From contig DEIK01000009.1 of the NCBI GenBank assembly GCA_002352425.1, positions 1 to 39,930 on the forward strand: a stretch of 39,930 bases of DNA, given 5' to 3'. The notes beneath the pieces were generated by a model that was not told the origin of the DNA, did not search any database, and worked only from the letters and a program-made list of their open reading frames with translations. Source of the stretch: Rhodobacteraceae bacterium UBA2776 (lineage in GTDB: Bacteria > Pseudomonadota > Alphaproteobacteria > Rhodobacterales > Rhodobacteraceae). This document shows positions 26,327 to 34,012 of this stretch, one piece after another (position 1 is the stretch's first letter; every line of letters begins with the position of its first letter). A program made the position numbers and the translations under genes.

Positions 26327-27592
26327 ATGACAAAATTGCTGAACTCATGGGTCGCATCGGCCAATTCTGCCGACAGTGAATTCCCGCTGAACAACCTGCC
26401 ATACGGCGTGTTTTCCATAAATGGCGAAGATGCTATGTGCGGCGTGGCCATCGGCGACATGATTTTGAATGTGACCAGCGCAGAAGAAGCAGGTGTGCTG
26501 AACACGTCAGATATGCCCGTGTTTGACGTACCCTACTGGAACGACTTTATGGATCTAGGCCGCGAGGCGTGGGGTGTTTTTCGCAATGAACTAATGGCGG
26601 CCTTGTCTGACGGATCAGAGCAAAAGGCAGCGTTAGAGCCGCATTTGGTCGCTCAAAGCGACGCCACTATGCACATGCCCTTTGCGGTTTCGGAATACAC
26701 CGATTTCTACGCGGGCCGCCAACACGCAGAAAACATGGGGGCGATCCTGCGCGGGTCGCCTGAGCTGCCCGCCAATTGGTTGCACATCCCGATCGGCTAT
26801 AATGGCCGTGCCTCGACTGTTGTGGTGTCGGGCACAGACATTCATCGCCCAATGAGCCAGATGAAAGCCCCTGATGCCGACATGCCATCCTTTGGCCCAA
26901 CCAAGCGGTTGGATATCGAGCTGGAAATGGGGGCGATTGTCGGCACGGGTTCAAACATGGGGCAACCGATCAATGTTGATCAGGCTGATGATATGATTTT
27001 TGGCTATGTGCTGCTGAACGACTGGTCTGCCCGCGACATTCAAGGCTGGGAATACATGCCGCTAGGCCCGTTCCAGGGCAAGGCGTTCGGCACGACCATT
27101 AGCCCGTGGATCGTAACTTCGGCCGCATTAGAGACTTTCCGCACCGCCACACCCCCACGTGACAAAGAGTTGCTGCCCTATTTGGACGAGACCAAAGACG
27201 GCCTTTATGACATCATACTCGAAGTCACCATGCAGCCCGAAGGGGCCGCAAAACCCACCACCGTCACGCGCACGAACTATAGCCGGATGTACTATTCCGC
27301 CGCCCAACAATTGTGCCACCACGCGGTTTCAGGCTGCGAAATGTCGCCGGGCGATTTGTTGGGGTCAGGCACCATATCAGGCCCCACCAAGGCCGAATAT
27401 GGGTCGCTGATGGAACTCAGCTGGGCCGGACGCGAACCCTTTACGCTCGACACAGGCGAGACCCGCACATTTATTGAGGATGGTGATACCCTAACCCTAA
27501 AAGGCCATGCGCAAGGCGATGGTTTCAAGATCGGGTTTGGGGATTGTCAGGGCAAAATCCTGCCAGCCGTTGGCTTTCCATTCATCGCATGA
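26327..27592 (+). CDS. fahA: Fumarylacetoacetase FahA
   Basis: Hydrolyses fumarylacetoacetate to fumarate and acetoacetate, the last step of the homogentisate route. The 421 residues match the whole family: an N-terminal SH3-like domain (LNNLPYGVFS), then the FAH beta-roll with DFYAGRQHAENMG, PIGYNGRASTVVVSG, GPTKRLDIELEMG, the metal and substrate stretch NDWSARDIQGWEYMPLGPF, and the late GSGTISGPTKAEYGSLMELSW. An AAGGAAACC ribosome site precedes the ATG. It closes the hmgA operon and is convergent with the DUF2585 gene. Confidence 0.97.
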   Translation: MTKLLNSWVASANSADSEFPLNNLPYGVFSINGEDAMCGVAIGDMILNVTSAEEAGVLNTSDMPVFDVPYWNDFMDLGREAWGVFRNELMAALSDGSEQKAALEPHLVAQSDATMHMPFAVSEYTDFYAGRQHAENMGAILRGSPELPANWLHIPIGYNGRASTVVVSGTDIHRPMSQMKAPDADMPSFGPTKRLDIELEMGAIVGTGSNMGQPINVDQADDMIFGYVLLNDWSARDIQGWEYMPLGPFQGKAFGTTISPWIVTSAALETFRTATPPRDKELLPYLDETKDGLYDIILEVTMQPEGAAKPTTVTRTNYSRMYYSAAQQLCHHAVSGCEMSPGDLLGSGTISGPTKAEYGSLMELSWAGREPFTLDTGETRTFIEDGDTLTLKGHAQGDGFKIGFGDCQGKILPAVGFPFIA

Positions 27593-27615
27593 AAAATGGG
27601 GTTACATATCGGACT

Positions 27616-28182
27616 CTAAAGAGCTGCTTGCCAGTCGCGGATAACGTCCAGCGGCGACAACAGCATGATGATGTTCAGTGTCAGGCCATCGCGGATCAAC
27701 GCGGTGGTCAATACCTCGAACCCGATCACAATCACAACACTGGCCCAGACCGGCAATCGTCGCGCCAGCCAGAAACCGACAAACATCGCCACAATATCGG
27801 CCACCGAATTGACCACACTATCGCCAAAATAATCCAGCGAAATGGTGACCTCGCGGTAGCGTTCAATCACCGCACTGGTGTTTTCACCGATCTCCCACGC
27901 GGCTTCGACCAAGGTGGCGATCACCAACCGCCAGCCAATATCCAGCCGTCGCGCCACCAACCACAACACTGCATAAAAGATGATGCCATGCAGCAAATGG
28001 GACGGGCTGTACCAGTCGATCAGATGTTGCGATCCCTCGGAGGTCATCAGCGGGAAGTACCACAGTTTAACCGTGCCGCATTTGCAGATCAGAACGCGCC
28101 CCATCGCATAAAGCGTGGCGGCGGTGGCCAGAACAATGGCGAAGGTCAGCCAATACGGAAATCGAATTCTACCAATAAACAT
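27616..28182 (-). CDS. UPF0314/DUF2585 membrane protein
   Basis: A 188-residue polytopic membrane protein with about four to five hydrophobic helices and conserved polar stretches: MGRVLICKCGTVKLW, SQHLIDWYSPSHLLHGIIFY, EAAWEIGENT, RYREVTISLDYFGDSVVNSVADI. These are the signature of UPF0314, a family found mostly in Alphaproteobacteria with no known function. The conserved charged residues within membrane segments suggest an enzyme or channel rather than a simple anchor, but this is a guess. No strong ribosome site precedes the ATG at 28182. It stands alone between two plus-strand units. Confidence 0.85.
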   Translation of the reverse strand: MFIGRIRFPYWLTFAIVLATAATLYAMGRVLICKCGTVKLWYFPLMTSEGSQHLIDWYSPSHLLHGIIFYAVLWLVARRLDIGWRLVIATLVEAAWEIGENTSAVIERYREVTISLDYFGDSVVNSVADIVAMFVGFWLARRLPVWASVVIVIGFEVLTTALIRDGLTLNIIMLLSPLDVIRDWQAAL

Positions 28183-28303
28183 TCAAACACAGAATCACAG
28201 CCGGTCCTGTCTGTCCAGCCCTATCCTGATTTAGGGAAATGGATAACACGTCCGCGTCTAAAAACCGACACGACAACAGCGAAGTAAATAGGGATATATT
28301 AGA

Positions 28304-28777
28304 ATGAAGAAGACACTTGTTTCAGTATCGTTTGCAGTGACATTGCTGTTATCTGTTGGCACCGTTCAGGCCGAAAGCCGGATGGACCTTGCCCGTGAAT
28401 ACATGGAGCTGCCTGGAAATCAGCAAATGATGAATGACCTGTTTTCGCCAGAAACCATGTACAATCAGCTCAAAGCCAGCTTGCCGCGCAATGCCAAAAT
28501 CTCCAACAGCAAAAAACGCCGGATCGGCAATGTCCTGTCGCAAGGTATGATGCAACTTCGGCCAAGCATGGATCAGATCATGCTCCGCGAGTCAGCACGG
28601 GTTTTCACCAAGGCAGAGCTGAGAGCGATGATCGCATTCTACTCCTCAAAAGAGGGTGCCTCAATATTGGCGAAAATGCCCCAGTTTATGGAGCGTTCAA
28701 TGACCAAACTTGGACCACAAATTCAACGCGTACAAGAGGCCGTCGCGCCTGCAATTCAAAAAATCATAAGGGACTAA
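28304..28777 (+). CDS. DUF2059 domain-containing exported protein
   Basis: A 157-residue protein with a clear signal peptide (MKKTLVSVSFAVTLLLSVGTVQA) and a helical DUF2059 domain, recognisable by AELRAMIAFYSSKEGASILAKMPQFME. Such proteins lie in the periplasm and have no assigned function. An AGGGAT site precedes the ATG. Four bases separate it from the following MBL-fold gene, so it probably leads that operon and may share its promoter in the 28183-28303 gap. Confidence 0.85.
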   Translation: MKKTLVSVSFAVTLLLSVGTVQAESRMDLAREYMELPGNQQMMNDLFSPETMYNQLKASLPRNAKISNSKKRRIGNVLSQGMMQLRPSMDQIMLRESARVFTKAELRAMIAFYSSKEGASILAKMPQFMERSMTKLGPQIQRVQEAVAPAIQKIIRD

Positions 28778-28781
28778 CATT

Positions 28782-29732
28782 ATGGCAAAAGCGTTCGCAT
28801 CCCAAGGCGATATGACAGAAAAGAAAACCACCTTTGTTGAAATCGGTGACGGCCTCTATGCCTTCACCGCAGAAGGCGATCCAAATTCGGGTGTGATCAT
28901 CGGCGACGAAAGCGTCATGGTGATCGAGGCCCAAGCCACCCCGCGCTTGGCCAACAAAGTCATTGAGGAAATCCGCAAGGTGACCGACAAGCCGATCAGC
29001 CATCTGGTGCTGACCCATTACCACGCAGTGCGCGTGTTGGGTGCTTCGGCTTACGGCGCGCCGGAAGTTATCATGTCGGACACGGCCCGTTCAATGGTGG
29101 TTGAGCGTGGCCAAGAAGACTGGGACAGTGAGTTCCAACGCTTCCCTCGTCTGTTCGAAGGCCACGAGAGCATCCCCGGCTTGACCTATCCAACCACCAC
29201 TTTCACTGACAGCATGACCGTTTATCTCGGCAAACGCCGCGTTGACATCATGCAACTTGGCCGCGCCCACACGGCAGGTGACGCCGTCGTTTGGGTGCCG
29301 GATGCCGAGGTGATGTTCACCGGTGACATCGTTGAATATCACTCGGCTTGCTATTGCGGCGACGGCCATTTCGCTGACTGGGGCGACACGTTGGAAAACA
29401 TCGCGATGTTCGATCCGGTCAGCATTGCGCCAGGGCGCGGTGATGCGCTGGTCGGGCGTGAAATGGTTGCAGCGGCGCTTGAAAACACGCTTGATTTCGT
29501 CGAGAGCACCTACCGCCCTGTTGCCCGTGTCGCCGCCCGTGGTGGCAGCCTAAAGGAAGCATGGGATGCGGTCCGCGCCGAATGCGACCCCAAGTTCAAC
29601 GACTATGCAATCTATGAGCATTGCCTGCCGTTTAACGTCGCCCGCGCTTATGACGAAGCCCGGGGCATTGATACGCCACGCATTTGGACCGCCCAACGCG
29701 ACATTGAAATGTGGGAAGCGTTGCAAGCTTAG
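28782..29732 (+). CDS. Metallo-beta-lactamase-fold protein with altered metal motif
   Basis: A 316-residue cytosolic MBL-fold protein. The usual HxHxDH reads H79-Y-H81-A-V83-R84, so the Asp and third His that bind the second metal are replaced by Val and Arg. The other ligand positions remain: His163 and Asp167 in GRAHTAGD and Asp182 in FTGDIVEYH. It may bind one metal or work by a changed mechanism. The C-terminal helical part resembles quinoprotein-relay-type hydrolases. It is followed 27 bases later by the flavoprotein hydroxylase, so a lactone or ester hydrolysis step in aromatic catabolism is plausible but not shown. Confidence 0.85.
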   Translation: MAKAFASQGDMTEKKTTFVEIGDGLYAFTAEGDPNSGVIIGDESVMVIEAQATPRLANKVIEEIRKVTDKPISHLVLTHYHAVRVLGASAYGAPEVIMSDTARSMVVERGQEDWDSEFQRFPRLFEGHESIPGLTYPTTTFTDSMTVYLGKRRVDIMQLGRAHTAGDAVVWVPDAEVMFTGDIVEYHSACYCGDGHFADWGDTLENIAMFDPVSIAPGRGDALVGREMVAAALENTLDFVESTYRPVARVAARGGSLKEAWDAVRAECDPKFNDYAIYEHCLPFNVARAYDEARGIDTPRIWTAQRDIEMWEALQA

Positions 29733-29759
29733 GCGGGTAAACAAACACCGGAGGATACA

Positions 29760-31370
29760 ATGGAAAAGATATTTGAAGTCCCTATGTACGCTTACGAAAA
29801 ATCGCCAGATCAGGACGCGACCATCCCTGTGCGCCACCCCGTTTTGGTGATCGGTGCGGGGCCTGTGGGCCTTGGTCTTGCGATTGATTTGGCACAACAC
29901 GATGTGCCAGTGGTCATTCTGGACGACAATGACAAAGTATCCTTCGGCTCTCGCGCCATCTGTTTTGCCAAGCGCCCGTTGGAAATTCTGGACCGGTTGG
30001 GTTGTGGCGAGCCGATGGTTGAAAAGGGTGTTCAATGGAATGTCGGCAAGGTGTTTTTTGACCAAGCCGAGACCTACAAATTTGATCTATTGGACGAAGA
30101 CGGCCACAAAAACCCCGCCTTCATCAATTTGCAGCAATACTATTTCGAAGAATACATGGTCGACCGCGTGCGGGCGCTTCAGGCCGCGGGCAAACCGATC
30201 GAATTACGCGGCAAGAATAAGGTCGAAGCAGTGGGCCAACATGATGATCACGTCACGTTGGAAATCTCGACACCAGATGGCCCCTACATCCTTGAGGCCG
30301 ATTGGATGGTCGCTTGTGACGGCGCCAATTCCCCAACCCGCCGGATGCTGGGGTTGGATTTTGAGGGCCGTGTGTTTGAGGATAACTTCCTGATCGCCGA
30401 TGTGGTGATGGAGGCAGATTTCCCGACGGAACGCTGGTTCTGGTTCGATCCTCCCTTCAACCGTGGCCAATCGGCATTGCTGCACAAACAGCCTGACAAT
30501 GTTTGGCGGATTGATTTGCAGTTGGGCTGGGATATCGACCTTGATCACGAAATGAAGCACGAGAACATCATCCCGCGCTTGCATGCTATGCTGGGTGAAG
30601 ATGCCAAGTTCGAACTGGAATGGGTCTCGATCTACACCTTCCAATGTCGCCGGATGGAAGCGTTTCGCAAGGGACGTGCTTTGTTTGCCGGAGACGCGGC
30701 GCATCAGGTTTCACCCTTCGGGGCAAGAGGCGCAAACAGCGGCTTGCAGGACACCGATAATCTGGCTTGGAAATTGAAACTGGTAATGGACGGCAAAGCG
30801 CCGGACGCCCTGATGGACACCTATAGTGTCGAGCGGGTTTACGGTGCGGATGAGAACATCCTGAACTCCACCCGTTCCACCGATTTCATCACGCCAAAAT
30901 CCGACATCAGCCGGATATTCCGCAACGCGGTTCTTGATCTTGCAGGGCAGTATGAATTCGCGCGCCCCTTGGTGAACTCCGGCCGGTTGTCGGTGCCATG
31001 CACATATGATGGCTCGTCCTTGAATGGGCCGGACGCGGCAGGGTTGCCATCGGCACTTCGCCCAGGTGCAACGGCGATGGATGCCCCAACCAAAGACGGT
31101 TGGCTGCTGGATCGGCTAGGCGACAGATTCCAATTGTTGGCGATTGGTCTGGAGGCAGAAAGCGGGTTGAGTGCTTGCGGAATCGACATCGAAACTATGT
31201 CCCTCGCGGCAGATGAAAGCGCCGAGTTGGCAGCCCGATATTTGGGCGACGCCAAAGGCGCGATCTATCTGATGCGGCCGGATCAACACGTTGCGGCGCG
31301 TTGGACCAGCTATGACAAGAGCGCCGTTCTGGACGCACTGAGAACCGCCACCGCGCAAGGGGGGAAATAA
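29760..31370 (+). CDS. FAD-dependent aromatic hydroxylase (MhpA/MhaA-like)
   Basis: Flavoprotein monooxygenase of 536 residues in the PheA/MhpA-type FAD_binding_3 family. It has the dinucleotide motif GAGPVG (32-37), the mid-chain VACDGANSPTRRMLG and the GD motif with Asp312 in FAGDAAHQVSPFGARGANSG, plus a C-terminal thioredoxin-like domain. Such enzymes use NAD(P)H and oxygen to hydroxylate phenolic rings. The next gene, one base away, encodes a 63-residue DUF2783 protein. This pairing resembles the 3-hydroxyphenylacetate 6-hydroxylase MhaA plus its small coupling protein MhaB, which produce homogentisate, and the homogentisate operon is close by. The exact substrate is inferred. Confidence 0.88.
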   Translation: MEKIFEVPMYAYEKSPDQDATIPVRHPVLVIGAGPVGLGLAIDLAQHDVPVVILDDNDKVSFGSRAICFAKRPLEILDRLGCGEPMVEKGVQWNVGKVFFDQAETYKFDLLDEDGHKNPAFINLQQYYFEEYMVDRVRALQAAGKPIELRGKNKVEAVGQHDDHVTLEISTPDGPYILEADWMVACDGANSPTRRMLGLDFEGRVFEDNFLIADVVMEADFPTERWFWFDPPFNRGQSALLHKQPDNVWRIDLQLGWDIDLDHEMKHENIIPRLHAMLGEDAKFELEWVSIYTFQCRRMEAFRKGRALFAGDAAHQVSPFGARGANSGLQDTDNLAWKLKLVMDGKAPDALMDTYSVERVYGADENILNSTRSTDFITPKSDISRIFRNAVLDLAGQYEFARPLVNSGRLSVPCTYDGSSLNGPDAAGLPSALRPGATAMDAPTKDGWLLDRLGDRFQLLAIGLEAESGLSACGIDIETMSLAADESAELAARYLGDAKGAIYLMRPDQHVAARWTSYDKSAVLDALRTATAQGGK

Positions 31371-31371
31371 G

Positions 31372-31563
31372 ATGACTGACCTGATCACAACACCCAACAT
31401 CGAAAATGCCGATGACTTCTATGCCGACTTGTTGGCCCTGCACGACGGGCACAGTAAGGAAGCCTCCGATGCCATAAACGCACGGCTGATCTTGTTGTTG
31501 TCCAACCACATCGGGGATCGTGATATCTTGTCACAAGCGATGCGAAATGCCGTCAACGCTTAG
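31372..31563 (+). CDS. Small DUF2783 protein, possible hydroxylase coupling subunit
   Basis: A 63-residue acidic helical protein. The pattern DDFYADLLALHDGHS, then NARLILLLSNHIGD, is typical of the DUF2783 family. It begins one base after the hydroxylase stop, with GGGG as ribosome site, which implies translational coupling and a fixed stoichiometric partnership. MhaB of the pseudomonad 3-hydroxyphenylacetate hydroxylase is also a very small protein encoded next to the flavoprotein. Equivalence is my inference from size and position. Confidence 0.8.
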   Translation: MTDLITTPNIENADDFYADLLALHDGHSKEASDAINARLILLLSNHIGDRDILSQAMRNAVNA

Positions 31564-31602
31564 GGCTTGCCGATAAGGGTTTCACCGTGGCAGTTTAGCG
31601 CC

Positions 31603-33171
31603 ATGGTAACACTCAAATCCTTTGAACCGCTCTCACCCGCCGAAGAAAAGCTGCTGGCCGAATGTGACACCCCAGACCGCATCAGTCTGGGGGATGGTTT
31701 GACGCCTCTTGAGGCCACGCCTGATTGCACCATCCGCGCAGCGCTATTGCGGCATGTCTTGCTGGGCAGCGGGAACAGCACCCTTGATGAAAAGGGGCTG
31801 CGACTGCGGGGCGCGTGGATTAAGGGTGCGCTGGATTTGCAGGGCTGCGATTGTAGCCGAGACATCACGCTGTCCTATTGCAAACTTGACGACCCTCTAA
31901 CGCTGGTCAACGCAACGCTGCGCGGGTTGCATATTTCCACGTGTTACCTCAAGGGGTTGGCTGCTGATAATGCCAGCTTTGCGGGCTCTCTTTACATCCG
32001 GTCTGACACGGTGGTTGAGGGCGAAATTGCCCTAGCCGGTGCGCGGATCAAGGGTGATTTCCAGCTCTGCGACGTGGTGATAAATCCTACGGGACAAGAC
32101 GCCGTTTTCGCTCCGTCCTTGCGGGTTGAAGGGTCAGTCTTTTTGGGGAATTACCCCTATGATAACGAGATCACAACATTGACCGCCAACGGTACGTTGT
32201 TCTTTTCTTCGGCCCGTGTCGAGCATGATTTCTTTGTCTCAAACACGGCGATGTCGCCGATAGCTTCGGCAATGGGGAGCGCGGTGTTTGGGGCAACCGA
32301 GGAACACGGAAGCGACATGGCGCTTTCACTTGCGCGCGCCCGTATTGGCGGGCTGTTGTTTTTTCAAGATAACCAAGTTTCGCGCGGGATTGTGAACCTG
32401 GCAGGGGCCACTGTGGCGCGGTTAAAGGATGAACCGATAGAACCTGGTGCAAACTATCCGATCCGGTTGGATGGCTTTCGCTACAAAGATTTTTCGCGCC
32501 ACACCGACACCTTGGTCGCGTCGCGTTTGGAGTGGCTGGATCGCCGCCCCCTCGATACCCCTTTTACGTCGCAACCCTATGAACAACTGGCCTATGTACT
32601 GACCTATATAGGCCACCGCCATGACGCCCAAACCGTGCTGATGCGCAAAGAGAAATTGCTGCGCGCCGAGAACCGTATGATGTTGAAAGAAGCCGGACGC
32701 CCGATCCGGTGGAGCCTGTCGGCCTTTGCCGATATTCTGCTGCGGGTAACCATCGGGTATGGCTATCGGCCAGCCCGCGCTGTTGGCTTGGCGTTGTTGC
32801 TGATCATCGGGTTGGGCTTGTTTTTTCGCGCAACGTGGCAGGCCGGTGACATGGCCCCGAATGCCGCCCCGATATTGGTATCAGAGGCATGGATTGAGGC
32901 GACCCAAAACCATCCGAAGAACCCCGGCGCATTTTGGTCAAGTGCGGGACAAGCAGGGCAAGACTGGGAAACATTTTCCGGCTTTGCCTATGGTGCCGAC
33001 CTAGTGATCCCGATTGTAAGTCTGGGGCAAGAAACCGCTTGGGCCCCGTCCACATCGCGCAGCCCAATGGGCCGGATCGGATGGTGGTTGAGGTGGTTCG
33101 CCAAGGGTTTGGGTTGGGTCGTAACAGCGTTGGCAGCGGGTGCGATAACGGGCGTCATTCGCAAGGATTAG
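31603..33171 (+). CDS. Uncharacterised membrane protein with beta-helix-like repeats
   Basis: About 522 residues. The first ~290 residues form successive short strands with small hydrophobic residues at regular steps, such as LRLRGAWIKGALDLQGCD, LRGLHISTCYLKGL, and ASFAGSLYIRS, then LAGARIKGDFQLCD and ARARIGGLLFFQDN. This looks like a pentapeptide/bactofilin-type right-handed beta-helix. A charged helical region follows (YEQLAYVLTYIGHRHDAQTVLMRKEKLL), then a membrane helix (AVGLALLLIIGLGLFF), a loop and a final hydrophobic helix. Databases tend to call such proteins 'membrane-associated oxidoreductase' without proof. The ATG at 31603 is preferred; a TTG at 31567 is possible. The ribosome site is weak. 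It follows the DUF2783 gene by 39 bases. Confidence 0.7.
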   Translation: MVTLKSFEPLSPAEEKLLAECDTPDRISLGDGLTPLEATPDCTIRAALLRHVLLGSGNSTLDEKGLRLRGAWIKGALDLQGCDCSRDITLSYCKLDDPLTLVNATLRGLHISTCYLKGLAADNASFAGSLYIRSDTVVEGEIALAGARIKGDFQLCDVVINPTGQDAVFAPSLRVEGSVFLGNYPYDNEITTLTANGTLFFSSARVEHDFFVSNTAMSPIASAMGSAVFGATEEHGSDMALSLARARIGGLLFFQDNQVSRGIVNLAGATVARLKDEPIEPGANYPIRLDGFRYKDFSRHTDTLVASRLEWLDRRPLDTPFTSQPYEQLAYVLTYIGHRHDAQTVLMRKEKLLRAENRMMLKEAGRPIRWSLSAFADILLRVTIGYGYRPARAVGLALLLIIGLGLFFRATWQAGDMAPNAAPILVSEAWIEATQNHPKNPGAFWSSAGQAGQDWETFSGFAYGADLVIPIVSLGQETAWAPSTSRSPMGRIGWWLRWFAKGLGWVVTALAAGAITGVIRKD

Positions 33172-33208
33172 AGCCTGAATTTAGCTAATTGAGTCGCTTG
33201 TCAAAGCT

Positions 33209-33925
33209 TTACGGTACTAGAGGTGTGCGCCCAATTTCATCCAAAACCCAGCAGTCGGTTCCCTCAAACACAGCAGTGGTCAGGGGCTCCCCATAGCCTG
33301 CACCGGTATCTAGATTGATCCGGTTGCCGTAGTGGGTTGGTCTATCGACTGGCGTGTGGCCATGCACAATCAACGCTTCGAACGGCAGGGTCTCCATATG
33401 AAACGGCCCCCTAATCCACAGCAGATCATCCTCTGCCTGCTCCGCTAGCGGAACGCCGGGCAATACGCCCGCATGAACAAAAGAAACATCGCCAAAACGG
33501 TGCATCAAAGGCATATCACGCAAGAATTTTTGGTGTGATTCCGGCACGGCGCGCAGGATTTCGGCATGTGGTGTATCGGGGGTGACCCCGTAAGATTCGA
33601 GCGTTTCAATGCCGCCAATGCGGGGGTGTAGCCATTCAAATTCGGCCCGCATGCAAGGATCGTGATAGGATGGGTCGTTCAGAAATTCTGCAAACATCCG
33701 GTCATGGTTGCCCTTAACGGTCAGCCAATTTTCGCCCAAAATAACCCCGTCAATCAGGCGCTGAATCACACCGTTGCTGTTCGGCCCGCGATCCGTCAAA
33801 TCCCCCAAATGCACCACGGGTGCATCTGTGTCACCGACCCGCTGTCGGTCCGCTGTGATCCTTGCGTGGGCCTCTTCCAACATGTCGAGTTGGCCGTGAA
33901 TGTCGCCAATTGCATAGACCCGCAT
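33209..33925 (-). CDS. Calcineurin-like metallophosphoesterase (PrpA/ApaH-like)
   Basis: A 238-residue metal-dependent phosphatase. All motifs of the bacterial PPP-type branch are present: GDIHGQ near residue 8, GDLTDRG, GNHD, FVHAG and HGHTPVD. Such enzymes act as Ser/Thr protein phosphatases or hydrolyse dinucleoside polyphosphates; the sequence does not decide which. The ATG at 33925 (MRVYAIGDIHGQ) is chosen because AAGGAGA lies just upstream; an in-frame ATG at 33952 would add nine basic residues with no such site. It is monocistronic, set off from serA by a hairpin terminator. Confidence 0.92.
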   Translation of the reverse strand: MRVYAIGDIHGQLDMLEEAHARITADRQRVGDTDAPVVHLGDLTDRGPNSNGVIQRLIDGVILGENWLTVKGNHDRMFAEFLNDPSYHDPCMRAEFEWLHPRIGGIETLESYGVTPDTPHAEILRAVPESHQKFLRDMPLMHRFGDVSFVHAGVLPGVPLAEQAEDDLLWIRGPFHMETLPFEALIVHGHTPVDRPTHYGNRINLDTGAGYGEPLTTAVFEGTDCWVLDEIGRTPLVP

Positions 33926-33958
33926 TGTGCTTCTCCTTGGTTTTATCTGCACAAAAGC

Positions 33959-33990
33959 GAACGGCCCCCTAAATGTCTAGAGGGCCGTTC
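33959..33990 (-). terminator. Intrinsic terminator after serA
   Basis: Nine-base arms GAACGGCCC (33959-33967) and GGGCCGTTC (33982-33990) form a perfect stem around a 14-base loop. On the minus strand it lies 23 bases beyond the serA stop and is followed by GCTTTTG, so it should end the serine operon before the phosphatase gene. Confidence 0.75.
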
Positions 33991-34012
33991 AATTTAGTCC
34001 ATAACATGTTGT

